Assembly: GCA_029194665.1 (NCBI GenBank)
Contig: JARFXO010000001.1
Location: 906,484 to 970,483 of the forward strand
Direction: 5' to 3'
DNA from: Nitrospira sp.
Lineage (GTDB): Bacteria > Nitrospirota > Nitrospiria > Nitrospirales > Nitrospiraceae
DNA: 64,000 nucleotides
The notes below the pieces were generated by a model that did no database searches, was not told where the DNA came from, and saw only the letters and a program-made list of their open reading frames with translations. The stretch's first letter is position 1. Each line of letters opens with the position of its first letter. The translations under genes and the position numbers were made by a program. Positions 26,697 to 34,898 of the stretch are shown piece after piece.

Positions 26697-26773
26697 GTTA
26701 TTCGTGAATCGTTAAACGAGACGGAACTTTCACGATGCGATTAACGGTGAACGTTTAACGAATAGCGATTCTA
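26697..26773. repeat. Dispersed TTAACG-type intergenic repeat, copy 1
   Basis: Contains CGTGAATCGTTAAAC and GATTAACGGTGAACGTTTAACGAA..., with the words CGTGAATCGT-AA and TTAACGAATA-CG shared with the element after the atpG remnant (51216-51300). Lies between folK and the dapL stop. Function unknown. Confidence 0.6.
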
Positions 26774-27946
26774 GAATCCTGTCTGCTTCATCCGTTCAAC
26801 CGCTTCCGCCAACCGTTCTTTGGAGGTGCAGAGCGTCATACGGATGTAGCCTTCTCCAGGCGCGCCGAATCCATTGCCGGGTGTGGTCACGATACCGGCC
26901 TTTTCTAAAAGATGCGCCGTAAACGACGTCGACGTATAGCCCTTCGGTACCGTCACCCACACGTAGAACGCGGCTGGAGGAGGATCGACTTCTAAGCCCA
27001 GTTTCTTGAGACCAGGGATCAGGGTATCTCGACGATCCTGGTAAGTCTTTCTCAAACTGTCTGTCACCGAGTCGTCCATGGCTAGGGCCGTAATCCCGGC
27101 CTCCTGAACCGCCTCAAAACAGCCGGAGTCCAGATTGCTTTTCACCTTGCCGAGGCCGGCCAAGATTTCCTTGTGACCGACTACAAAGCCGATGCGCCAA
27201 CCGGTCATATTGTAGGTCTTGGAGAGAGAGTGGAACTCAACCCCGACGTCCGTTGCACCGTCGACTTCCATGAAACTCGCCGGGCGGCGCCCGTCATAAT
27301 ACACTTCTGAATAGGCGGCATCGTGACACACGATCACCTGATTCTCCTGCGCAAATTCCACCACGCGCTTAAAATAGTCCTTCGACATGATCACCGAGGT
27401 GGGATTGTTTGGAGAATTGAGCCACATCAGCTTGGCCTTCTTGGCCACCTCTTTCGGGATCGCGCTGAGGTCAGGCAAGAAACCGTTGGCCTTCGTCAGC
27501 GGCATGATGTGGGACAGGCCTCCGCAAAAGCTCGTGCCGACGGGATACACGGGATAGCCGGGGCTCGGAACTAAGACGACGTCGCCGGGATTAACAAAGG
27601 CCAGATGAATATGCCCAATGCCCTCTTTTGAACCGATCAGCGTGAGAACCTCGTTTGCCGGATCAAGCGTCACGTTGAATCGGCGTTTGTACCAACCAGC
27701 CACGGCTTTTCTGAAGGACAACATGCCTTCATAGGACGGATATTGGTGATGCTTCGGGTCCTTGGCAGCCTTTGCCAAACTGTCGATGATCGGCATCGGT
27801 GTCGGCAGATCGGGATCGCCGATGCCGAGATTGATGATATCGACCCCACGTGCGATGGCCTCTTGCTTCATTTTGTCGATCGCGGCAAACAAATAGGGAG
27901 GTAGTGTCTTAATGCGTGTGGCAACTTCGATCGGGAAACCGGACAT
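26771..27946 (-). CDS. dapL: LL-diaminopimelate aminotransferase
   Basis: Converts tetrahydrodipicolinate directly to LL-DAP, by-passing the acyl route. 391 residues of fold-type I aminotransferase. NLGIGDPDLPTP at 39-50, LNSPNNPT and the PLP Lys243 in FHSLSKTYNMTGWRIGF are intact, and RMTLCTSKERL closes the protein. Similarity to other class I aminotransferases makes annotation alone ambiguous. However, dapA, dapB and lysA occur here without dapD/dapE, which supports DapL. Confidence 0.82.
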   Translation of the reverse strand: MSGFPIEVATRIKTLPPYLFAAIDKMKQEAIARGVDIINLGIGDPDLPTPMPIIDSLAKAAKDPKHHQYPSYEGMLSFRKAVAGWYKRRFNVTLDPANEVLTLIGSKEGIGHIHLAFVNPGDVVLVPSPGYPVYPVGTSFCGGLSHIMPLTKANGFLPDLSAIPKEVAKKAKLMWLNSPNNPTSVIMSKDYFKRVVEFAQENQVIVCHDAAYSEVYYDGRRPASFMEVDGATDVGVEFHSLSKTYNMTGWRIGFVVGHKEILAGLGKVKSNLDSGCFEAVQEAGITALAMDDSVTDSLRKTYQDRRDTLIPGLKKLGLEVDPPPAAFYVWVTVPKGYTSTSFTAHLLEKAGIVTTPGNGFGAPGEGYIRMTLCTSKERLAEAVERMKQTGF

Positions 27947-28075
27947 TCCTTTGGCTCCTTTCGAGATAAGTTCACATGTCGGAAAGCTACAAGGTTAGAA
28001 AGCGCAGAGAGAGACTTTCCAGCTTTTCCGCTTTCACAATGGAAGCGATAGGGTACTTCAGCACAGAGTCGGCAA

Positions 28076-28765
28076 TCAACGTGCAGAGGTAAGAAGATGG
28101 CCGATCAAGCGGTCAGCCGTTTGATGGAGCTGCGGAAGCTGTGACAGAGCGGCTCGTTTGACCTGCTGTGCCGTAAGACGAGCCTTCATCAAATCCGGTG
28201 CACATTCATAACATAGCGAGTCGATCCCATTTTCCTCCATTTCCAGATGAAAGAGAAGGCCATAGGCACGATCGCCATAGCGAAACGCTTGCACCGGCGC
28301 AATGTCAGAACCCGCCAATGACACGCAGTCCTTCGGCAGGTCAAAGACCTCCCCATGCCATTCAAAGACGGGGAAGAACTCAGGGCCGGCCCCAAACACA
28401 GGGTCCTGTTTCCCTGCATCAGTGAGGCGAACAGGGGTCATGCCGATTTCCAATGCCTTGCCTGATCGTACCGTGGCGCCGAGCGCCTTCGCCATGAATT
28501 GACTCCCCAAACAAACCCCGATCATCGGCGTACCGGCGAGCAATGCAGATCTGATGAAGGCTGTCTCCTCGGCAATCCACTTGTCGGAATCATTCACTGA
28601 CATTGGTCCGCCCATCACGATCAGAAGATCACCGGTACCCCTGGGCAACCCATCTCGTGGAACGAGATGGTGCTTCAATGCCATTCCCCGCTTGGAAAGA
28701 GACGCTGCAAAGGCTCCGGGACCTTCAAAGGGAACATGCTGAAGACAGGTCGAGCGCATCGTCAT
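28076..28765 (-). CDS. Class I glutamine amidotransferase
   Basis: 229 residues, GMP-synthase-like stand-alone amidotransferase. Nucleophile Cys85 lies in IGVCLGSQFMAKALG. VMGGPMSVND near residue 50 and the catalytic His-x-Glu in LLFHLEME are present. Such proteins transfer ammonia to unknown acceptors or hydrolyse gamma-glutamyl compounds. No partner synthase is nearby. Confidence 0.8.
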   Translation of the reverse strand: MTMRSTCLQHVPFEGPGAFAASLSKRGMALKHHLVPRDGLPRGTGDLLIVMGGPMSVNDSDKWIAEETAFIRSALLAGTPMIGVCLGSQFMAKALGATVRSGKALEIGMTPVRLTDAGKQDPVFGAGPEFFPVFEWHGEVFDLPKDCVSLAGSDIAPVQAFRYGDRAYGLLFHLEMEENGIDSLCYECAPDLMKARLTAQQVKRAALSQLPQLHQTADRLIGHLLTSAR

Positions 28766-29244
28766 ATCCCTTGGCCATCAATAGGACAAACTGTCACGCT
28801 CATGCACTAGTAACTCTGCTTCGCCATTGAGATGGCAAAAGACATCGCGGTGTAGAGCAGGCTTGTGACACAGGATGCCTGTAAAATTCAAGGCTCGATC
28901 TGTCAGACAACGTCGGCGTGACTCACATTCTGACAGCTTCGTTCCGATGATGCCACCAGGCTGCTGGTGCGTCCTGCAAGACATGCGGTCGCCGATCCGT
29001 TCTGCAGGTTTGCGTGCCCTCTGACGATGACGGGGGGCCACTCGATGCCGGGCTGTCATACACTCTTCTGCAGACCTTGTTACAGAACCTGCTGACAGTG
29101 TCCGACAGATACAGCCCTGGTTCCTATCAAGGAGCGCGTAAACCGGGTGCGCTGGGCTGCACCACGCAGGGTCGGAGGGTAAGATTCTCAAATGACGCAA
29201 CGATCGGTCGCCCGGTAAGATTTTAGATGACTTGATACGTAGTT
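28766..29244. other. Intergenic region, no supported gene
   Basis: About 480 bases before the promoter at 29245. A 140-codon minus frame (28778-29200) is Arg/Cys/His-rich without domain signals or ribosome-binding site and is not called. Confidence 0.5.
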
Positions 29245-29273
29245 TTTACATTTCGGTTTTCCCTTGCTATACT
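29245..29273 (+). promoter_or_regulatory. Strong sigma70-type promoter with long leader
   Basis: TTTACA (29245-29250), exactly 17 bases, then TATACT (29268-29273): five of six matches in each hexamer. It points at the GMC/cupin/GlgX operon and would leave a leader of about 235 bases before the first ATG at 29514, unusually long. The leader has no ORF I trust and ends with AAAGGA before the ATG. Confidence 0.6.
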
Positions 29274-29513
29274 CCTCCGCTGGAAAATGTCCCTGATTGT
29301 GAGACTCAGAAGGAGTAACACAATTATAGCTCTCTCACTGTGTATCCAATTTTCCCATCTCCTGGATCAATTTTGATACAGACCACGAGATGTTGCCATA
29401 GTAACACGATTGAAGAGTCAAGATCTGAAGTTGGCACTTCGTTTGCTTCGAACTATGGTTGTGGAACTCAATGACATTCATCAACCGTGTCCCTTTTTTA
29501 AAGGACTTGCACT

Positions 29514-30581
29514 ATGAAAGCGCTCGAGAAGGATGACGAGTACATTCTGAATCACTGCACGCGCTATCTGGCACGGACCAATACTGACGAACGCCACAAC
29601 TTTGGACAATATCCGACCGGTGACCCACGTGGGCGCGTCTGCGAAGCCTGGCGCTTTCCGATCGTCGACACGTTTTTTGACGGGCAAGATCCAGAATCCA
29701 GCTACCGCTTCAATAAAGTCACGTTTGTCTACCGCAGCTTGAACGAAGAGACGCCGAGTCACGTTGCAGTCGTGGGCACCTTTACCGCTTTATACGACCC
29801 GGTGCCATTGAGTCCTGTTACATTGCAGGACGAAGAGACGGGCTACTATGCGGTATCGGTGCAGGTTCCCAAAGGAGAGGTACACACGTACCAGTATCTG
29901 GTGGATGGTCAATTAGCTCTGGACTCGATAAATCCGCAGCGTATCGAGTTGGACAATGGGAAAATCTGGTCCTCCTTTTTCACACAGTTCTGCAGTCAGC
30001 CCATCCGTCTCGATCGGCACGAATACGAATTACTGATCCGCTTGACCGACCATGTTCTGCCTTTTCGTACCCGCGACGCGCAGAACTTTCTCAATCGGTT
30101 TTACAACATGCTCGACCGCCAGACGAAAGAGACCCAATACAGCTTGGCCTACCAGCTGGATGAATCGGTCGGCGTGGCCAATTTCCTCGACAAGCTGCTC
30201 GCCAAGGAAGAAAACCATCATCTAATCGACTACAGAATCTGTCTCGGTCAGATCGATCGGATACTCCGACAACGTTATCCACAAGCCGAACCCGCCGCTC
30301 TCTCGAAGGAGGCTTATATCGAGATCTACGCGGACCTGGCATCAGGGCGGGTAAACGGGTGGGACTATGAATCTTATGGGAATCCGCAATATTTTTTGCA
30401 GCTTCTGAGGCGGCACACCTACACCGGAGCCTTCTCTCATCCGAAGTATGGCGGCAATGTCGGCGCGGCGGGTTGGGCATACCTTGAAGAGACGTACCGG
30501 GACGCTCAGAACGACAGCGCCTTCGACTGGAGGCGGGCCATGGAGCGTCCTCTGGGCCGCAATCCCGATTATCACGGTTAA
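29514..30581 (+). CDS. Glycogen-binding-like E-set domain fused to gluconate 2-dehydrogenase subunit 3 domain
   Basis: 355 residues, no signal peptide. Residues about 68-160 form an immunoglobulin-like E-set/CBM48-type module: HVAVVGTFTALYDPVPL, VQVPKGEVHTYQYLVDGQ and LDSINPQRIELDNGKIW match the glycogen-binding pattern of AMPK-beta and branching enzymes. Residues about 170-345 match the gluconate 2-dehydrogenase subunit-3 family: LLIRLTDHVLPF, GWDYESYGNPQYFLQLLRR and the HPKYGGNVGAAGW motif near 305. Classical subunits carry a Tat signal; here a sugar-binding module replaces it. Probably the small partner of the GMC protein 18 bases downstream. Domain calls are firm; function is inferred. 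Confidence 0.75.
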   Translation: MKALEKDDEYILNHCTRYLARTNTDERHNFGQYPTGDPRGRVCEAWRFPIVDTFFDGQDPESSYRFNKVTFVYRSLNEETPSHVAVVGTFTALYDPVPLSPVTLQDEETGYYAVSVQVPKGEVHTYQYLVDGQLALDSINPQRIELDNGKIWSSFFTQFCSQPIRLDRHEYELLIRLTDHVLPFRTRDAQNFLNRFYNMLDRQTKETQYSLAYQLDESVGVANFLDKLLAKEENHHLIDYRICLGQIDRILRQRYPQAEPAALSKEAYIEIYADLASGRVNGWDYESYGNPQYFLQLLRRHTYTGAFSHPKYGGNVGAAGWAYLEETYRDAQNDSAFDWRRAMERPLGRNPDYHG

Positions 30582-30599
30582 ATACAAAGGAGCAAGGCG

Positions 30600-32402
30600 A
30601 TGAGGGATGCATTCGATGTCGTCATCATCGGCAGCGGAGCGGGCGGCGCACCGATCGCGCATACCCTCGTACAAGAGGGAAAGAGCGTCGTGATCCTGGA
30701 GAAGGGGCCTCTTTGCCGGCCGCAGTATCAACGGAACGACGGCTTGAGCGATTTCAAGCGTGACGAGATGCTCGCGACCGGCACGGAAAAGCGCATCAAT
30801 ATTGCGGGAGTTGCGAATGCAGGTGTGTCGTATTATAGCAGTCATATCGAGCCGGACCTGAACGATGAACCACACATCTACAACCATAGCGACGGCCGGG
30901 ATCGGGCGACAATCGAAGGCTATACGGCGCAGGTGGTAGGCGGCGGCACTCAACTCTACGGGGGCGTTTCCCTGCGATTTACCGAGCTTGATCTTACCCT
31001 CAAATCGTTCAATGAGGATCGGACCGACCTACGTGACGACTCGACCGGGGACATCAAGCGCGAAGCGCGTGATTGGCCCATCACCTATGACGAACTGGAG
31101 CCGTATTACGGCCAGGCGGAGCGGCTCGTCGGCATCAATGGAACGATCGACAAGCAGAAAAAGCGCTTCAGTTCGAATAACTACCAAAAGCCGCTCGACA
31201 CGAATCCGATCAGCCAGCATGTCGCCGACGGGATGGATGCGCTTGGGATGCCCCGGTACCGTACGCCGTTGGCGGTCATCACCGAGGATCATGAACCCAG
31301 TGGGCGGAAGGTGCCTCAGGATCGGCAACAGGCGAGGACGGCTTATGTCAACCGGTACGGTGATGCGCTAGGGTTGAAGTCGAGCACCTGGGTCGCCTTG
31401 TTGGCGCCGCTCGAGGGACGACCGGACTTCGAACTCCGGCCGAATTGTGTGGTCACGCATTTAGAATGCCAGGGCGCCAAAGTCGCACGTGTGCAGTACC
31501 TCGATCCCGGCGGCCAACGCCGGCAGGTGCAAGGAAAGGTCGTCGTAGTGGCATGCTCGGCGATCGAGAGCATCCGCCTGCTGAAACTGTCGGCCCTCCT
31601 TGATCAGGAATTCGATCGGCGCATACACCAGAACGATTTGCTGGGCTGCTATTTCCTGACGCATTGTTTCGGCGGAGCCTCGGCATACGTCTCCGCTCCA
31701 CTTCGATATGACAAATCGCTCACGCTGGACAGCGACTGGGCTACCGATCAATGCGCGACTCCCGACTTTTTGCGAGAGACGGGACTGTGGGCGGGCGGTG
31801 CGGTGTACAACAATACCTCCGATCGGGCCTTGCCCCTCTCGTTGGCGCGCACCCACGGCAGCCAGGACTTGGATACCTTCTGGAAGGCTTTCATCGAAGA
31901 CCTGAGCATGACCGGCCAGGCCCTTGTGGATTTTCTCGATGGGACTTTCGGCCGGGGACTGTCGGTTAGTTTTATGGCGAATCAGGTTCCACTGAAGACA
32001 AATCGCATTGAGCTGCATCCTACGGCCACGGATAAATGGGGGCGACCGGTGGCCTACATCCTGAAGCGATGGCACAGTCATGACGCTGCGCTGATGGACG
32101 TATTGGCGAGTCAGTGCGCGGAAGTCCTTCGGAAAGGACGGGTTATCAATGGGCTGGGCGAAGGCGGTGTGTATAAGGCGGAAAATGCACTGGCTCGCTG
32201 CGCAAACCACATTCTGGGTGGAGCGCGGTTCGGGAACGATCAGAAAGATTCGGTGCTGGACCGGACATGCCGCGCTTGGGCCTTCGACAACCTGTATGTA
32301 ACCGACGGCGCCTTCATGCCGACATCCGGAGGCGCGAATCCGACGCTCACGATTCAGGCGAACTCGTTTCGAGTGGCTGATCTCCTCAAGCAGGTGGTGT
32401 AA
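30600..32402 (+). CDS. GMC-family FAD oxidoreductase (gluconate 2-dehydrogenase-like)
   Basis: 600 residues. The N-terminal FAD site is DVVIIGSGAGGAPIA (Gly11, 13, 16) with Glu at the end of the second strand (VVILEKG). VVGGGTQLYGGVSLRF is the second GMC signature. At the C-terminus His537 (CANHILGGARFG) and Asn580 (GGANPTLTIQA) are the expected catalytic pair. No signal peptide and no haem site, so it is probably cytoplasmic. Oxidises an alcohol or sugar; with the subunit-3 partner upstream, a keto-sugar product is likely. The electron acceptor is unknown. Confidence 0.8.
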   Translation: MRDAFDVVIIGSGAGGAPIAHTLVQEGKSVVILEKGPLCRPQYQRNDGLSDFKRDEMLATGTEKRINIAGVANAGVSYYSSHIEPDLNDEPHIYNHSDGRDRATIEGYTAQVVGGGTQLYGGVSLRFTELDLTLKSFNEDRTDLRDDSTGDIKREARDWPITYDELEPYYGQAERLVGINGTIDKQKKRFSSNNYQKPLDTNPISQHVADGMDALGMPRYRTPLAVITEDHEPSGRKVPQDRQQARTAYVNRYGDALGLKSSTWVALLAPLEGRPDFELRPNCVVTHLECQGAKVARVQYLDPGGQRRQVQGKVVVVACSAIESIRLLKLSALLDQEFDRRIHQNDLLGCYFLTHCFGGASAYVSAPLRYDKSLTLDSDWATDQCATPDFLRETGLWAGGAVYNNTSDRALPLSLARTHGSQDLDTFWKAFIEDLSMTGQALVDFLDGTFGRGLSVSFMANQVPLKTNRIELHPTATDKWGRPVAYILKRWHSHDAALMDVLASQCAEVLRKGRVINGLGEGGVYKAENALARCANHILGGARFGNDQKDSVLDRTCRAWAFDNLYVTDGAFMPTSGGANPTLTIQANSFRVADLLKQVV

Positions 32403-32404
32403 CG

Positions 32405-33559
32405 ATGGATCCTAGGTTCAATGATATCTTTACCAGTCCTGAAAACAGCATCTTCAAAGTGGTCTTCTTCCCGGACCGAATCTATCACGCGCCGTACCTG
32501 AATGCGACACGCAGCTCGCGCTATAGGTACAACGTGACAGAAGTGCGAGGCTATCTCGACCTCATCGCGCTGAAGGCTCAGGTGTATCTGGACGGCAGCT
32601 TTTTCTGCAACGTGCTTCGCCTCGAATACCGAGCCAGCCGTCTGGTGGAGCAGGCGCGGCTCAAGAACCGATTCCTTCGCGAGGAGATCCTCGCATGGGT
32701 CAAGCTGCACCCAAATGAGAAGGATGACGGTCCCGAGAGTATGGTGAAGCTCCACTATGACGACTGGATCAACGGCTACCAGGTCGAAATTTGGGATACT
32801 CTGGAGGCGCCAGCCAACGGCTACCACGACTTTTCCGTGCTGGACATGATGGGACGTGATCGTCCGATCACTCGGATCAAGGTCTTCAACCCTGTCTTAG
32901 CCGATCTTGCGGCGCTTCGACGCATAGAGCTGGCTTTTCGTGAGAATGACCGGGACCTTCCGTCCGGGCGTGTGATTGCCGATCCCGGCTGGGACAATGA
33001 TTTTTTGCGCTCACATCAAGAGCCGCGAAGCGATGGACCGAGCGCCCCGGAAAACACCGTCCTAGACCAGAATTACCTGCTGGATTTCCAACGCGGCTGG
33101 TTTCGTCAGGCGAGCGACATCAAACCGGTCCGCTATCGCAACGCGATGATGGAGGGCGATAAGAATCCAGACGCCAAGAACGACAACATCATTGAGATGC
33201 GTTGGCTGTTTCAACGGGAGTTCGGCAGCTCAATGGTGTTTTTTCACGAGGTCACCGTACCGCCCGGGAAGGTGGAGGGCAACCACCAGCACATTGGATC
33301 CGAGGAACTGTACTTCATTACACAGGGGGAAGGTATCGCCTACTTGCGAGTTGGTGATGATCCCATCGCCGACGATCGGTTCCCGACAGAGAGCCGAGAA
33401 GTATTCGGGCTCGGCCAGCGTGACTTCAAGGCGATTCCCGTGAGGCCTGGCAGCATGATTTTTACCAAGAGCGGCGGCATGCACGGGATCCGCAATCCCA
33501 ATCTTGATCCGGCAAGCGCACCGCTCAAGTTCGTGGCGTTCCTCTATCACAGCAGCTAA
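32405..33559 (+). CDS. Long cupin-domain protein 1
   Basis: 384 residues. The first 250 form a beta-rich region of no known family (NSIFKVVFFPD, YDDWINGYQVEIWDTL). The C-terminal cupin has motif 1 GNHQHIGSEELYF with His294, His296 and Glu300/301, and motif 2 GGMHGIRN with His360, so the metal site is complete. It begins two bases after the GMC stop. Probably a metal-dependent isomerase, epimerase, oxygenase or sugar binder; which of these is unknown. Confidence 0.7.
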   Translation: MDPRFNDIFTSPENSIFKVVFFPDRIYHAPYLNATRSSRYRYNVTEVRGYLDLIALKAQVYLDGSFFCNVLRLEYRASRLVEQARLKNRFLREEILAWVKLHPNEKDDGPESMVKLHYDDWINGYQVEIWDTLEAPANGYHDFSVLDMMGRDRPITRIKVFNPVLADLAALRRIELAFRENDRDLPSGRVIADPGWDNDFLRSHQEPRSDGPSAPENTVLDQNYLLDFQRGWFRQASDIKPVRYRNAMMEGDKNPDAKNDNIIEMRWLFQREFGSSMVFFHEVTVPPGKVEGNHQHIGSEELYFITQGEGIAYLRVGDDPIADDRFPTESREVFGLGQRDFKAIPVRPGSMIFTKSGGMHGIRNPNLDPASAPLKFVAFLYHSS

Positions 33560-33585
33560 TTCACAGCCCCAACGCGAGGCAGCCT

Positions 33586-34836
33586 ATGGTTATTGTCCAT
33601 ACCGACAGCATCTTCAAGGTCGAGCCCGGCACGTCTCCGAACTACAATCAGAACAACCCACTGTTAAAACTGCTGGGACTCATGGAGCGGGTCCAACTCG
33701 CCGCCGAACGAGACTTCTATCTGATGGGCCAAACACAGTACCTGTTCCCATTCCAGTTTCTCGAGCTGTATGGGCCGAGCGGAGCGAATGCCGACGTACT
33801 GGACCCGCGTCAGCAGGACGTGAAGACGGATTTCCAAAAACAGAACGTCCGGTCGTTTCAGACGACGAACACGTTTCTGGTGCGGGGGCTCGTGAGCATC
33901 GGCGACTGGACGGGTCCGTTCTTGCGCCTGTCCTACCGAGGCGGCCCGGATTCGCTGCTCTCTCAAGCGGCGAAGCACCGGCTCGGCGATCGCATTAAAC
34001 TGTGGCTCAAGGTCGGGAATACGGCGGCCTCGGGATTCATCCCTGTACCATACAGTCCTGCTTCGGATCGTTACGAAATCGAGTTCTGGGGTTATCCAGG
34101 GAATGATTTGCGTGCTCGCCTCGATGACAAGGGAAAGTCGGCGTTTGATCGCGGTGAATTACAAGTACGCACCGATCTCATCCAAGGCGGTCCGGCGGAT
34201 TTCACCCGTGAAGGCCTGGAAAATCGTTACACCGCGGAGGTGGCGCCCAACCACGCGATGCATCCCATACGGCCCCTGCACCTGGAGATTGCCTGGGCGG
34301 ACAACAGCGAGTCGATCTTCGATTCACTGGCAGGCGCGAATTACCACTACGAGTTCAATATGATCCTCCGCGGCTGGCAGAATTATTTAACGGTGGGGAT
34401 GAGCCCCAACCCCCATGGGGGCATCGGCTTTCTGGAATATCGCAACCTGCTCTCGAATTACGGTCGGTATGCCGGCAGCAAGGAACTCGGCCGGACGATT
34501 GAACCATGGAATCTTGATGCGTTCGGGACAAAGGCGGGCGCTACCAGACGGGAGGAATTCTTGGCCGTCGATTATATGGATCTTCACCTGCTCCAAGGCG
34601 GTTGCGGCATCGGGCTGCATCGGCATCGCGACAATCAGGAAGTCTTCCTGATGATGGAAGGCCGAGGCTACATGGTCGTGGGAGATTGGTGCAAGATGCC
34701 GGAGCGGGAGCGGTGCTTTGAGATCCGCACGTTGCATGCGGGACACTTCGCCATGCTGAAAGGCGGCAATCTGCACGGTCTGATGAATGCGACCGATGAA
34801 AACATCAATCTGTTCATGTTCGGCGGCTATGACTAG
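33586..34836 (+). CDS. Long cupin-domain protein 2
   Basis: 416 residues with the same plan as the protein before it: an opening DSIFKVEPGTS, about 330 residues of unrecognised beta-rich sequence and a C-terminal cupin. Motif 1 is GLHRHRDNQEVFLMMEGRG (His345, His347, Glu352) and motif 2 GGNLHGLMN (His397). The two cupins share the SIFKV start and the layout, suggesting old duplication and a heteromeric pair. In the operon by 26-base spacing. Function unknown. Confidence 0.7.
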   Translation: MVIVHTDSIFKVEPGTSPNYNQNNPLLKLLGLMERVQLAAERDFYLMGQTQYLFPFQFLELYGPSGANADVLDPRQQDVKTDFQKQNVRSFQTTNTFLVRGLVSIGDWTGPFLRLSYRGGPDSLLSQAAKHRLGDRIKLWLKVGNTAASGFIPVPYSPASDRYEIEFWGYPGNDLRARLDDKGKSAFDRGELQVRTDLIQGGPADFTREGLENRYTAEVAPNHAMHPIRPLHLEIAWADNSESIFDSLAGANYHYEFNMILRGWQNYLTVGMSPNPHGGIGFLEYRNLLSNYGRYAGSKELGRTIEPWNLDAFGTKAGATRREEFLAVDYMDLHLLQGGCGIGLHRHRDNQEVFLMMEGRGYMVVGDWCKMPERERCFEIRTLHAGHFAMLKGGNLHGLMNATDENINLFMFGGYD

Positions 34837-34898
34837 CGCCCGGCGGAGTCTAGCTCGCGCGGGGTCGTCCGAAGGAAGGACAATCAGAGGGGATGGCG

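Noticed and set aside
28778-29200. A 140-codon minus frame in the gap before the sugar operon
   Set aside because: Rich in Arg, Cys and His with no conserved segment.
31461-32210. A 249-codon minus frame over the GMC gene
   Set aside because: Antisense shadow of a well-conserved FAD enzyme; no ribosome-binding site or domain.
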